A DNA stretch of 64,000 nt from CBDDBK01 sp965225715 (lineage in GTDB: Bacteria > Bacteroidota > Bacteroidia > Cytophagales > Flammeovirgaceae), in the NCBI GenBank assembly GCA_965225715.1, contig CBDDBK010000005.1, positions 248,001 to 312,000 on the forward strand. Reading direction: 5' to 3'. The translations under genes were made by a program, and so were the position numbers. The notes under the pieces were generated by a model that saw nothing but the letters and a program-made list of their open reading frames with translations, made no database searches and was not told the DNA's origin. Each line of letters opens with the position of its first letter. Position 1 is the first letter of the stretch. Below, piece after piece: positions 36,279 to 45,781 of this stretch.

Positions 36279-37594
36279 AATTTTAAAAGGGCATCCTTTA
36301 CTATATCAATTCTTTGTTTTATTTTCAAAAGCGTATAGATTGTGTTTTGAGTTCCTGACAACGTTTTGATAAACTTTTCGGATGTTACAATTTTTAATAA
36401 ATCATCTTCACTTCTACACCTCAGATCGGGCTTTTCTTGCAAAGCCAAATGTACACCAACTGACAAGGCTTCAAAAACGGACCGTCTAATCCTTTTTGTA
36501 TTTGCATCTCTGAAGCCATACTCCGAGAATTTATCAACAAATGTTAAAACAGGTAAAAGTTTATCTGTGTATTCCTGAAACTGCTTTTCAATTTTTATCC
36601 AAGATTCTTCTCTTGCCTCCACATAAGCCCGATCATCGATAAACCCAAATCTATAATTCCCATCGCCCCCCCTACTAAGTCCTGTCCTTTTTTTCCCAGC
36701 TTTCTCTTCATATTTTTTCTTCTCTATTTTAGAGAAAAGCTTATCTTTCTCAATCAAATACCCATTTAAAAAATCTTTAACACTTTTTTCTTTGCTTGAA
36801 AGCTCTTTATAATGGTCAACAAAGGCAAAAAAATGAAGGAGCAATTCAGCTTGCTCATCTTTTTTAACAAGCCAATCCGCCATTGGTGCAAGCTTTTTCA
36901 ACAGGGCATTAATTTTTTTCCATTCTTCTTCTCTGACTTTACTTTCATCTTTTTCAGTTATATCAAAAATAAAATACGTGAAACAAAACTTATCTCTTGG
37001 ATCATCTTCTATTACATTTTCATATCTTCTAATATCTATTCTTTGCCTTTGCATAATGTTCATAGGTTCATTTAAACTCTCAAGCAAATCTCTTTTAATT
37101 TCATCATTGGTATACTTGGAAAAGATGATTACTCTCAAAGGTGTTGAGGTAAATTTTTTCTGTCTAGAGGGATCTAAGTTTTTGAAATAAAAGTTATTAA
37201 ATTTATCCAACTTTTCAAGACTTTGGAGTTTCAATTGGTTATTTACAAAAGCATGCAAGGTATGTATACGCTGCGAGCTATAAACAATTTCCCAAGCCGA
37301 AGATGGATTTTTAGCTACAAAAACAAGTGGAATTGGTAAATCCAAAAGAACGGATTCTATAAATGAAGACTGCTGAATCTCATTCCACACAAAATGCCTT
37401 TGATAATCGGGAACATACAAAGTATTGTAATACTTAAAATCGCGTTCATTCGAATTCTCGTTAAAAGTACTTCCTCGCTCATATTTGTCTACAATGGATT
37501 TGACAGTCAATTCCCTATCACTGTACCGAATGTTTCGGCGCAAGCCATATATCTGTTTTTCCGATTGTTGTACTTGTTCTTTAGTTATTGGCAT
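36275..37594 (-). CDS. DUF262 domain protein, partner of the HEPN protein
   Basis: A 439-residue protein. The N-terminal DUF262 (GmrSD/ParB-like) domain shows YVPDYQRHFVWNEIQQSSFI, ESVLLDLPIPLVFVA and SSQRIHTLHAF at about 60-125. In most relatives the last motif reads DGQQR; here it is YSSQR, so the acidic residue and the Gly and first Gln are changed while QR is kept. The middle has a Lys/Glu-rich segment and the C-terminus a helical domain. It is the first gene of a two-gene unit, with ATGA overlap. It is the only gene of the window that ends in TGA by my reading. GmrS-like NTPase activity is doubtful because of the altered motif. Confidence 0.8.
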   Translation of the reverse strand: MPITKEQVQQSEKQIYGLRRNIRYSDRELTVKSIVDKYERGSTFNENSNERDFKYYNTLYVPDYQRHFVWNEIQQSSFIESVLLDLPIPLVFVAKNPSSAWEIVYSSQRIHTLHAFVNNQLKLQSLEKLDKFNNFYFKNLDPSRQKKFTSTPLRVIIFSKYTNDEIKRDLLESLNEPMNIMQRQRIDIRRYENVIEDDPRDKFCFTYFIFDITEKDESKVREEEWKKINALLKKLAPMADWLVKKDEQAELLLHFFAFVDHYKELSSKEKSVKDFLNGYLIEKDKLFSKIEKKKYEEKAGKKRTGLSRGGDGNYRFGFIDDRAYVEAREESWIKIEKQFQEYTDKLLPVLTFVDKFSEYGFRDANTKRIRRSVFEALSVGVHLALQEKPDLRCRSEDDLLKIVTSEKFIKTLSGTQNTIYTLLKIKQRIDIVKDALLKL

Positions 37595-37622
37595 TATTTT
37601 ATTTATTAAATATTAAAAAAAC

Positions 37623-38306
37623 CTATTTTTTGTTTTTATCGATTGCCTTATGCCTTACCAAAACTTCATCTATTAAACCATATTCTTTAGCTTCTTCAGC
37701 AATCATCCAATAGTCTCTATCTGCATCTTTCCAAATTGTGTCATAATCTTTATTGGTATGATCGGCAATAATGGTGTACAGTTCTTTTTTAATTTTCATA
37801 ATTTCTCTTGCTGTAATTTCAATATCAGATGCCTGACCCTGTGTACCCCCTAAAGGTTGATGAATCATAACACGAGAATGAGGCAAAGCACTTCTTTTGT
37901 TTTCGGCACCACCGCAAAGTAAAACAGCTCCCATAGATGCGGCTAAACCTGTGCATATTGTGGCAACGTCAGGACTAACGTATCTCATAGTGTCATAAAT
38001 ACCTAATCCTGCATAGACGGATCCACCGGGGCTGTTTATATACATGGTAATATCTTTTTTAGAATCAGTAGACTCTAAAAATAAGAGCTGGGCAATAATA
38101 ACATTAGATACATAGTCATTCACTTGACTACCCAAAAAAATAATCCTGTCGGCTATTAGACGCGTAAAAACATCTATAGCTCTAAAAGGGCGGTCTCTTT
38201 CCTCAATAACATGTTCGGTCATATTATCTATATAAGAATTTGTATGTAAACTACTTATATTATGTTCTTTAAGTGCATAATGTACAAACTCATCTTTAAT
38301 GTTCAT
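37623..38306 (-). CDS. clpP: ATP-dependent Clp protease proteolytic subunit
   Basis: A 227-residue ClpP. The catalytic Ser is in GLAASMGAVLL (residue 124) and His in RVMIHQPLGG (near 149); the Asp lies in KDADRDYWM. INSPGGSVYAGLGIYDTMRY forms the oxyanion-hole region. The first 25 residues are slightly longer than the E. coli propeptide. ClpP forms the 14-mer that degrades proteins fed by ClpX or ClpA/C. No clpX follows in the window. Confidence 0.96.
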   Translation of the reverse strand: MNIKDEFVHYALKEHNISSLHTNSYIDNMTEHVIEERDRPFRAIDVFTRLIADRIIFLGSQVNDYVSNVIIAQLLFLESTDSKKDITMYINSPGGSVYAGLGIYDTMRYVSPDVATICTGLAASMGAVLLCGGAENKRSALPHSRVMIHQPLGGTQGQASDIEITAREIMKIKKELYTIIADHTNKDYDTIWKDADRDYWMIAEEAKEYGLIDEVLVRHKAIDKNKK

Positions 38307-38594
38307 GATAAATTAAAATTAGGTATATAGTAGATAAAGCTATAATATTTCATTGTAAATAATAAAGTAATTTAACTTCAAAAGTATTGAAAAAATTAGA
38401 GTTTATAAGGCTTCATATAAAGAAAGATTAGAAAAATAATGATTATAAAAGCTAACAATTTGATTATTAAAATGATGGAATGAAGACACTATCCCATAAA
38501 GTGTGTAAGTTTAAAAATTATAGGGCTTAGGTTTTCTTTAAATTCTGACCCTTTCTTCAAAAATATTTAGTCATCCCTTAAGAACTCTTTTTTT

Positions 38595-38984
38595 ATGCTA
38601 GGTTCTCTTCAGTCTAACCAAGGTTCTTCCCATCAACAAGCCCTTAAAGATATACTCAATCTTAACCATGAGTTGTGTCAATTATCTGATGCTATTGACT
38701 GGAAATTTATAGAGGATAAACTTGCTGTTTTCTATTCTAGTACAGGCAGACCCAGCCATTCCATTCGGCTTATGGCTAGCTTACTCATTTTGAAATCTGT
38801 TCGAAATTTAAGCGATGAAAAACTCGTTAATAAGCAATGGCGAGAAAATATATACTATCAGTATTTTTCTGGTTATCAGTATCATAGTCTTGAAAAGCCT
38901 TGCACTTCGAGTCAGCTTGTTCATTGTTCACTTTCGTAAGCGTATTGGCGAGGAGGGCGTACAGGTGATTTAGTAAAAAGAAGC
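38595..38984 (+). pseudogene. truncated IS5-type transposase
   Basis: The first 105 codons read like the N-terminal DUF772 domain of IS5 transposases: IDWKFIEDKLAVFYSSTGRP, SHSIRLMASLLILKSVRNLS, WRENIYYQYFSGYQYHSLEK. A frameshift near 38925 follows; the other frame continues HFRKRIGEEGVQVI and stops. The catalytic domain is gone. This is not the same element as the IS5 copies at 18638 and 46609. Confidence 0.8.
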
Positions 38985-39045
38985 GTTATAGCCTGCACGA
39001 AGTATTCATAATCTTTATCATTTATCAAAAAAAGTCAGAAGTCTA

Positions 39046-39471
39046 TTAATTTTTCTTCTCATTTTTATGCTGAATAAAGTCTATGTAGCCTAATAATTCT
39101 TTGGCTCTTCTTCTTACAAAATCTGTTTTGCTTGAAGCGACAAGTAAGATTTGTTTATCATCGTAGATTTCTTCGTTGAGATTAAAAGTAGATTTTCTGA
39201 CTTTATCCCATTCAATTTGATTGGTTTTTAATATTTCTTTATCTTTGATTTTTAAAAGGGTCATAAGTTCATCATAGGCTTTTTCCATTTCTTCATACCA
39301 CATTTTATAGCCATTGACTTCACAGGTAATGATACCTAGTGGAGTAGGGTTTTGATTATAGCATTGGTTAATCATAACATCTATACGATGTATTTTGGGT
39401 CCGTGTTTTGCTATTGTATTTAGATTAGAAAATCCGAATAAAATAGCACTCAATAAAATTATTTTTTTCAT
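39046..39471 (-). CDS. LprI-like (DUF1311) exported protein
   Basis: A 141-residue protein. A signal peptide KKIILLSAILFGFSNLNTIA is followed by a helical domain with ITCEVNGYKMWYEEMEKAYD, LLKIKDKEILKTNQIEWDK and RKSTFNLNEEIYD, the pattern of LprI/DUF1311 proteins, some of which inhibit lysozyme. The fold should be periplasmic. The ATG at 39471 is preferred over an in-frame TTG nine bases upstream because it directly precedes the signal peptide. The gene follows rny by 33 bp on the same strand (rny is upstream). Confidence 0.75.
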   Translation of the reverse strand: MKKIILLSAILFGFSNLNTIAKHGPKIHRIDVMINQCYNQNPTPLGIITCEVNGYKMWYEEMEKAYDELMTLLKIKDKEILKTNQIEWDKVRKSTFNLNEEIYDDKQILLVASSKTDFVRRRAKELLGYIDFIQHKNEKKN

Positions 39472-39503
39472 GAATATCAATTTAGGTGATCATCAAAAGT
39501 GAG

Positions 39504-41168
39504 TTATGATGAGTAAGTTACAATTTCTTTTTTTCTTACAAGTGTTATTTTTATATTTTCAGGTTGATCTGTTGCTTGCTCTACTTTTTTTACAATTTGC
39601 TCAGATAATTCATAGGATTTATCATCAGAAATAATATTGGCATCTACAATAATGTACAACTCTTTTCCAGAGTCTAAAACGTAACTCTCAGTTACACCTT
39701 CAAAGCTAAGGGGGATGTTTTCTAAACTTCTAGATCGTTTAAAAACATTTTTCACTATGTCTTTAGAATAACCCATGTGTTTATTTACAATCTCATTAGC
39801 AATTTGGATAACCGCGGACATCAAGTTGGCTGGATTACTTTTATGATGATTTGCAATAATGAGACAAACTAATCCATTTTCACCATATTTTTGAGCTAAT
39901 TCCATACTTAAAACATCATGAGGTTTATTCGTTTTATCATCATATACTTTACCTATATCATGTAATAAAGCAGCTCTTTTAACGATATTTGGATTAAGGT
40001 TTAATTCTGAAGCTAAATTTCCTGCTAGTGTTGCAACTTCTTTACTGTGTTTTAATAAGTTATAATTACCATTAAGATAAAATCCCATCTTAGCAACCAT
40101 ACGAATTAAATTTGAATCCATATTTTTGATATTCAATTCTTTTAGCACTTCTTCACCTAATTGTAAAATATGCTGTTCCATATTACTTTTTATTTCCTCA
40201 ACAGTGGAATTTATAAAAGCAACATTAATAATTTTTGTTTGGGTTAGGCGTTCTAAAGTTAATTTAGCAATTTCTCTCCGATAAGGGTCAAAAGAAGAAA
40301 TAATAACCGTAGCCGGTGTATCATCTATGATAAAACTAGCACCTGTGCTATTTTCTAAAGCTCGAATATGCTTTCCTTCACGTCCAATAATTTTGCCTTT
40401 TTCTTCATCACTATTTAGGTGAAAAATAGTCGTCGTACTGGTTTTAACGTAATCCATAGGTATTTTTTGAATAGCAGTAAGTAAAACTTTTTTGCTTTCA
40501 AATTCTAAGTTAACCTGTAAATTTTTAATTTTTGCCCCTACTCTATCTTTTAGTTTCTGAGTTTCTTTTTTTAAAAGATTTGATTCTTCTTCTTGGAGTT
40601 TAGACTTTAATTCTATTTTAAATTTATTTTCAATATCGCTTAGATCAATGTTTTTTACTTCTGCCATTCTTTTCAAATAATCCTGCTGATTAGCTTTTAG
40701 CGTTTTTTTCTCTTTGAGCAAATCTTGTTTAATATTTTCTATATCTGTATCTTTTTCTTTTTGTTCTTTTATCAAATTATAATATCTTTTCTTCTGATCC
40801 TGAATTTGCTCTTGCCAAGTTGCTACGCTTTTTTCTTTTTCTATGACTTTATTATAATAATCTTTTATAATATTTTCTCGCTCTTTTAATCTTTTTTCTA
40901 AAGCAGCTATTTTTCGTTTGTTATTTTCGAAGTGCTGCTTATTGTCCGTGCGCAGGGCTACTTCTTTTTCTTTAAACTCAAGGAGCTTATTTCTTTTAAT
41001 ACGTTCAGCTTTGGTATTTGCATCTTGCAAAATTTTTATACTCTTTTCTTTTCCTTTTTCTTCCATTTCAGCTATTTTCTTTTTTGTTCCTCTTATCATT
41101 AAGGTTTTATAAATTAGAATACCAACAACACATCCTGTTGCAAAACTAACAATAACATATACGCCCAT
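39504..41168 (-). CDS. rny: ribonuclease Y
   Basis: A 554-residue RNase Y, a membrane-anchored endoribonuclease that starts mRNA decay. Domains in order: an N-terminal membrane helix (VIVSFATGCVVGILIYKTL), a long coiled coil (about 25-235), a KH domain with GRIIGREGKHIRALE-like sequence (here GKIIGREGKHIRALENSTG, near 262-280) and an HD domain with the metal motif RAALLHDIGKVYDD near 397-410 and ANHHKSN near 440. The C-terminus PENIKITLVRKKEIVTYSS matches the family. With PNPase (8420-10651) it would form the core of RNA turnover. Confidence 0.95.
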   Translation of the reverse strand: MGVYVIVSFATGCVVGILIYKTLMIRGTKKKIAEMEEKGKEKSIKILQDANTKAERIKRNKLLEFKEKEVALRTDNKQHFENNKRKIAALEKRLKERENIIKDYYNKVIEKEKSVATWQEQIQDQKKRYYNLIKEQKEKDTDIENIKQDLLKEKKTLKANQQDYLKRMAEVKNIDLSDIENKFKIELKSKLQEEESNLLKKETQKLKDRVGAKIKNLQVNLEFESKKVLLTAIQKIPMDYVKTSTTTIFHLNSDEEKGKIIGREGKHIRALENSTGASFIIDDTPATVIISSFDPYRREIAKLTLERLTQTKIINVAFINSTVEEIKSNMEQHILQLGEEVLKELNIKNMDSNLIRMVAKMGFYLNGNYNLLKHSKEVATLAGNLASELNLNPNIVKRAALLHDIGKVYDDKTNKPHDVLSMELAQKYGENGLVCLIIANHHKSNPANLMSAVIQIANEIVNKHMGYSKDIVKNVFKRSRSLENIPLSFEGVTESYVLDSGKELYIIVDANIISDDKSYELSEQIVKKVEQATDQPENIKITLVRKKEIVTYSS

Positions 41169-41324
41169 TACAATTATTTTTTTAAATAAAAATCAATCAA
41201 AATTACTTGGCTAATATTAACCATTTTCCAAATTTCTGTAAATTAAATCGATTATAAAAATTTTAATCTCTATAAGTCATATATAACTACTATAATTCTA
41301 AGTTTTGATAGGCTTAAATTCCAT

Positions 41325-42050
41325 TTAATATTTAGGATAACTAAACCCAAAGACTTTGGACATATTATTTATAATTTTAAATTTAACTTCTTCAATATCA
41401 ATTTTTTTAGATAGTTCTTTTGCTAATGAAGTAACACCTTTATCTTGAATACCACAAGGGATAATATAGTTAAAATAGTCAAGATTAGTATTTACATTAA
41501 AAGCAAAGCCATGCATGGTTATCCAACGGCTAGCTTTGACGCCAATAGCACATATTTTACGGGGTATTTTATCTTTTATCCAAACTCCTGTTAAACCTTT
41601 TATTGTGTTTGCTTTTACTCCATAATCTTGTAAAGTCAAAATAATAACTTCTTCAATACAACGCAGATATCGATGAATATCAGTAAAAAAATTATATAAA
41701 TCTAAGATTGGATAGCCTACAATTTGACCGGGGCCGTGGTAAGTAATATCCCCTCCTCGATCTGTTTTAAAATAATCAACCTGCTTGTTAATCAAATCGT
41801 TTTGATTTAAAAGAAGATGTTTTTCATGACCTGTTTTACCTATAGTATATACATGAGGGTGTTGACAAAAGAGCAAATGATTAGCTGGGGCTTCAAAATC
41901 ATGATTATTAGCTTTCATTTTATTAATTATTATCAGTTTTTTATCGACTGTTTCTGTCATAACTTTCTTTTGGTAAGCCCATGCTTTTTTATAACCAATT
42001 AAACCTAAGTCTTTTACATAGACTTTTTTATTTGGATGTTTATAAGTCAT
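41325..42050 (-). CDS. lipB: lipoyl(octanoyl) transferase
   Basis: A 241-residue LipB. It moves octanoate from acyl carrier protein to lipoyl domains. The motifs TDRGGDITYHGPGQIVGYPI (near 100), the catalytic Lys in ICAIGVKASRWITMHGFAFN and the catalytic Cys in IIPCGIQDKGVTSL are all present. The N-terminus is about 30 residues longer than the E. coli protein but keeps the expected YKHAW-like element as YKKAWAYQ. Confidence 0.94.
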   Translation of the reverse strand: MTYKHPNKKVYVKDLGLIGYKKAWAYQKKVMTETVDKKLIIINKMKANNHDFEAPANHLLFCQHPHVYTIGKTGHEKHLLLNQNDLINKQVDYFKTDRGGDITYHGPGQIVGYPILDLYNFFTDIHRYLRCIEEVIILTLQDYGVKANTIKGLTGVWIKDKIPRKICAIGVKASRWITMHGFAFNVNTNLDYFNYIIPCGIQDKGVTSLAKELSKKIDIEEVKFKIINNMSKVFGFSYPKY

Positions 42051-42183
42051 ACTAAATTGTATAGTTCTTATGGTATTATCAAATTATTATATTTTAATTT
42101 TTATACTATAATACATTGATAATTAAATTGTTAAAAACACTTTTTTATGTCCTGTACTTAATAAGGACCCAATATTAATAAAT

Positions 42184-42232
42184 TACCCTTAAAATCTTTT
42201 TTCAATTTTCAAGTGAAGTGACTATAGTATAT
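42184..42232. repeat. partial copy of the dispersed intergenic repeat
   Basis: TTACCCTTAAAATCTTTTTT, then CAATTTTCAAGTGAAGTGAC and TATAG. In reverse it resembles the left half of the copy at 43593-43686 (TATAGTCACGTCAATTG). It overlaps the end of the TIR-like gene at 42222. Confidence 0.45.
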
Positions 42233-43559
42233 TTGGCAAAACTTTACTTATAAAACTTTCTATACTATATAGTTTGAATAGATTTTCATGATTTTTATAT
42301 TTATCTTTGATTCCAAACAATTTAGATTCGGCCAAAGGACTATATACAAAATATATAGTTTTCCAACGATTTTTATTTTGCATACCCAAAGATTTAATAA
42401 CATTTTGTAGATTAATATATAACCAATTTTGACTTGCTTTACCCAAAAATAGAATACAAATACTACATTTTTGTAAATATAGTTGATGCATTTTTCGACT
42501 AATATGATGGTTAAATTGCTTATGGTCATGTAAAAAAGAAAAAAATAAATTAGAGTATTCTATTTTTAAAGGCATAAATCCTTCTATTTCATTTTTATCA
42601 ACACTATCAAAGATAAAATATACTTTATCTTTATCAGCTTTTAATCCGGACTTATCTTTTCTCTCTTCCAAAAAAGAGAAAATAGTTTTATTAAATTCTT
42701 CTAAATCACCACTGATAATTTGACTATTTTTATAATAATTCTTGTTTTTTAATTGGGTAATAAACTTTTTTTGATTCAGGTCAGTTATATTTTCTATAGG
42801 CGTTGAAATCCATATAAATTGATGTAAATGTGCATTTTGTTGAATATTTTTTTGAACAATATTATATTCAAGGCTTGATAATGATTCTTTATCATTCGGT
42901 AGTAAATCATCATATTTTTCATCAAAAAGATGAATAGCAACCCTACTCTGTTTAATCGAATCGGTTATATATTTTTTTAGATTTTTAGAATATGTATTTA
43001 AGTTTAAAGATGGCAAAACGCGATACCCTTTTCTTTGTAGTTCTCTTTTTATATTGGTTCTTATTTTAGCTAGTAAGTCTGATGAACCCGTAGCCAAATA
43101 AATATTCTTTTCAGCTTTTGGCAGTTTTAAATTAAAGTTTTTGGTTACGTCATAAAATAAATCAATAAGTTTGGTCCAGTAAACATCATCATTTTCTATA
43201 TAGCTATCTAAATAATGATCCTGTCCTGAAAATAAGTAGATTTTAAAATTATTAAAAAATGTTAATTCTTTATTTTTTAGGCTAAAAACAATAACAAAGA
43301 GTTTATCTTTATCCGTTTCTTGTATAATTTTGGTTAAAAAAAGATTTTTAGAGTTGTTAGAATAGATATTTTTGGCTATTAAAATAATTTTATCTTTATT
43401 TTTAAAGTTAAAATCTATATTTTCAAAATCCTCATTTTCAAAATTAAAAGGTATTAAATCATATTTCAACTTAAATTCCTTAATAATAACTTCTAAATGA
43501 TATAAAAATCTATAAAAAGTATTTTTATCGGACTGGTTATATATAATTGAAATAGTCAT
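42222..43559 (-). CDS. protein with two TIR-like/DUF4062-like domains
   Basis: A 445-residue cytoplasmic protein. After an N-terminal alpha/beta region (about 1-145) comes IYLATGSSDLLAKIRTNIKR, then GYRVLPSLNL, SIKQSRVAIHLFDEKY and ESLSSLEYNIV (about 153-235). This is the TIR-like effector-associated fold seen in proteins linked to STAND NTPases. A second fold of the same kind follows: KVYFIFDSVDKNEIEGFMPL, then YLQKCSICILFLGKASQNWL (about 310-400). Whether either part cleaves NAD is open; no classical catalytic Glu stands out. The gene is alone, but such proteins usually sit beside an nSTAND1 gene; the nearest here is at 20897-23980. Confidence 0.7.
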   Translation of the reverse strand: MTISIIYNQSDKNTFYRFLYHLEVIIKEFKLKYDLIPFNFENEDFENIDFNFKNKDKIILIAKNIYSNNSKNLFLTKIIQETDKDKLFVIVFSLKNKELTFFNNFKIYLFSGQDHYLDSYIENDDVYWTKLIDLFYDVTKNFNLKLPKAEKNIYLATGSSDLLAKIRTNIKRELQRKGYRVLPSLNLNTYSKNLKKYITDSIKQSRVAIHLFDEKYDDLLPNDKESLSSLEYNIVQKNIQQNAHLHQFIWISTPIENITDLNQKKFITQLKNKNYYKNSQIISGDLEEFNKTIFSFLEERKDKSGLKADKDKVYFIFDSVDKNEIEGFMPLKIEYSNLFFSFLHDHKQFNHHISRKMHQLYLQKCSICILFLGKASQNWLYINLQNVIKSLGMQNKNRWKTIYFVYSPLAESKLFGIKDKYKNHENLFKLYSIESFISKVLPNIL

Positions 43560-43592
43560 TTTAAACTTGTAAGCGATGTAATTTTTATATAT

Positions 43593-43686
43593 TTATAGTC
43601 ACGTCAATTGAAAAAAGGATTTTTAGAGGTTTTAATTCATTGGTTTTGAAAACGTCCGTTTCCCGAAATAAAATAGCATTGCTATA
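43593..43686. repeat. dispersed intergenic repeat, full-length copy
   Basis: It reads TATAGTCACGTCAATTGAAA, AAAGGATTTTTAGAGG, TTTTAATTCATTGGTTTTG, AAAACGTCCGTTTCCCG and ends AAATAGCATTGCTATA. On the minus strand the hairpin end lies just after the radA stop and is followed by T residues, so it can act as the radA terminator. Confidence 0.75.
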
Positions 43687-43704
43687 ATTTCATTATGAAT
43701 AGTT

Positions 43705-45075
43705 TTATTTTCTTCCCATAGCCAAATCTTGAACAACTTGGGTAAGTTCTGAAAAAGCTGAAATATTAATATTTTTATTTTTAAGATCTATATTTTTGGT
43801 GTTAAAATCAGAAATATAAATTTTTTTGAATCCTAATTTATAGGCTTCAACTATTCGGTTTTCAAGTCGATTTATAGCTCTTATTTCACCACTTAATCCA
43901 ACTTCTCCAGCAAAACATGTTTTATAATTTATAGAAACATCAAAAAAAGAAGAAATAATAGAAATACTAACAGCTAAATCAATAGCAGGGTCTTCTATTC
44001 TTAACCCGCCTGTAATATTTAGAAATATATCTCTATTGCCTAAAGGTACTCCAACCTGTTTTTCTAAAACTGCCAAAAGCATATTAAGACGTTTATTATC
44101 GTAACCGGTACAAGCTCTTTGAGGTGTGCTGTAGGTAGCAGGTGTTACTAAAGATTGAACTTCAATAAGTAGTGGACGATTACCTTCTAAAGCAACACCT
44201 ATGCTGACACCCGTAACGTCGCCACGTTTAGGCGAAATTAAAATTTCAGAAGGATTACTCACTTCTCGCATACCTTGTCCACTCATCTCATATATACCTA
44301 ACTCAGAAGTTGATCCAAAACGATTTTTTATAGCTCGTAAAATTCTATAACTTAAATGGCGATCGCCTTCAAACTGTAAAACAGTATCAACAATATGTTC
44401 TAAAACTTTTGGACCAGCTAGATTACCGTCTTTTGTAATATGACCGATAATAAAGATGGCAATATTGCTTTTCTTGGCAAAAGATACCAATTGAGCTGCA
44501 CAAGTACGAATTTGAGAAATACTTCCTGCAATAGAATCCAAATGAGTTGTAAAGAGTGTTTGGATTGAATCAATAATAATAATTTGAGGTTCCAAGCCTT
44601 CTGCTTGGCTAATAATATCTTGAATATTGGTTTCGGTCAATAAATAACAGTCGCTATTAGGGCTAATGCGTTCTGCTCGCATCTTAATTTGAGTCTCGCT
44701 TTCTTCACCTGAAATATATACTACTTTTAAACTTTCTAGGCTTATAGCTAATTGAAGCATTAAAGTAGATTTACCGATACCAGGTTCTCCACCCACCAAG
44801 ATAACTGCCCCATTGACAATACCTCCTCCTAAAACTCGATTCAGTTCCATATCTTTTAAGATAATACGGTTTTCTTCGGTATAAACAATTTCTTTAAGCC
44901 GCTTCATCTTAACTGTATTTTTCGAAATACCTTTCATTTTTTCCGAAGGCTTTATATCCATCTCTTCTACAAAAGTATTCCATTCTAAACAGCTTGAACA
45001 ACGACCTAAATATTTTGAGGAATTATAACCACATTGCTGACAAACATAAATTGTCTTGTCTTTTTTTTGATTCAT
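43705..45075 (-). CDS. radA: DNA repair protein RadA
   Basis: A 456-residue RadA of standard length. An N-terminal zinc finger (CQQCGY ... CSSCLEW) is followed by the RecA-like core with Walker A GGEPGIGKSTL near 94-104, VVYISGEES, LIIIDSIQTLF-type Walker B and the RadA-specific KNRFGSTSELG motif near 250. The C-terminal Lon-like domain has DRDIFLN-type sequence (here NRDIFLNITGGLRIEDPAID). RadA drives branch migration in recombination. A repeat copy lies at each end. Confidence 0.96.
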   Translation of the reverse strand: MNQKKDKTIYVCQQCGYNSSKYLGRCSSCLEWNTFVEEMDIKPSEKMKGISKNTVKMKRLKEIVYTEENRIILKDMELNRVLGGGIVNGAVILVGGEPGIGKSTLMLQLAISLESLKVVYISGEESETQIKMRAERISPNSDCYLLTETNIQDIISQAEGLEPQIIIIDSIQTLFTTHLDSIAGSISQIRTCAAQLVSFAKKSNIAIFIIGHITKDGNLAGPKVLEHIVDTVLQFEGDRHLSYRILRAIKNRFGSTSELGIYEMSGQGMREVSNPSEILISPKRGDVTGVSIGVALEGNRPLLIEVQSLVTPATYSTPQRACTGYDNKRLNMLLAVLEKQVGVPLGNRDIFLNITGGLRIEDPAIDLAVSISIISSFFDVSINYKTCFAGEVGLSGEIRAINRLENRIVEAYKLGFKKIYISDFNTKNIDLKNKNINISAFSELTQVVQDLAMGRK

Positions 45076-45089
45076 TTTAGAATTAATTT

Positions 45090-45150
45090 ATATTAAAAAA
45101 GGATTTTCGAGATATTTAAATCATTGATAATAACTAAACATTCTCTCCTT
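45090..45150. repeat. left half of a dispersed intergenic repeat copy
   Basis: ATTAAAAAAGGATTTTCGAG, then ATATTTAAATCATTGATAAT and ACTAAACATTCTC. It follows the order of the left part of 43593-43686 and joins directly onto the inverted 93-bp copy that follows. Confidence 0.5.
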
Positions 45151-45155
45151 ATTTT

Positions 45156-45248
45156 TATAGCAAAGCTATTTTGTTTTGTGAAATGTTCTGTTTCAAAATG
45201 AATGAATTAGAAGCCTAAAAAATCTTTTTTTTAAGTAATTTGAGTATA
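45156..45248. repeat. dispersed intergenic repeat, 93-bp inverted copy
   Basis: It begins TATAGCAAAGCTATTTTGTT and ends TTTAAGTAATTTGAGTATA. It is the reverse complement of 18082-18174 with about five mismatches, although the two lie 27 kb apart. It separates ogt and radA. Confidence 0.8.
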
Positions 45249-45263
45249 AGAGTAAGGTTCTAT

Positions 45264-45749
45264 TTAATTTATTGATGAATCATATTTTAACTCATGTTCT
45301 AAAAGCCACTTTTTTCGCCAAACTTCACCTCCATATCCACCTATATTTCCATTATTTTGAATGACTCTGTGACAAGGCACAATAATACTAAAAGGGTTTG
45401 CTCCATTAGCACTGCCGACAGCTCGATAGGCTTTTGGACGATCTATTTTTTGGGCTAAATCTTTATACGAAACAGTTGTAGCATAACCAATCTGAATAAG
45501 ATTTTTCCAAACCAAACGTTGAAATTCTGTTCCTTGTTTTTCTAAATCTAAAGTGAGGTCAAAACGTTTTAAAGTTCCTTGAAAATAAGCATTTAATTGG
45601 TCGATACAGGTTTTTAAAATAAGTGGCAAATTAGAAGAGTAGTTAATATTTTTAATTTCTTTTGCTTCGAAAGTAAGAGAATAAATACCTTTTTCTGTAT
45701 GTTTAATATTTATTAAACCTACAGGAGATTTATAGTAAATTTGGGTCAT
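45264..45749 (-). CDS. ogt: methylated-DNA-[protein]-cysteine S-methyltransferase
   Basis: A 161-residue suicide enzyme that removes O6-alkyl groups from guanine. The active-site motif IVPCHRVIQNNGNIGGYGG is near 127-145, preceded by FQRLVWKNLIQIGYATTVSY and the DNA-binding KAYRAVGSANGANPF. The N-terminal 60 residues are the short Ogt-type domain without the Ada zinc cluster. It is divergent from the esterase gene. Confidence 0.93.
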   Translation of the reverse strand: MTQIYYKSPVGLINIKHTEKGIYSLTFEAKEIKNINYSSNLPLILKTCIDQLNAYFQGTLKRFDLTLDLEKQGTEFQRLVWKNLIQIGYATTVSYKDLAQKIDRPKAYRAVGSANGANPFSIIVPCHRVIQNNGNIGGYGGEVWRKKWLLEHELKYDSSIN

Positions 45750-45781
45750 GGTTGTTTATTTTTGAAATTGTAATGCGAAAT

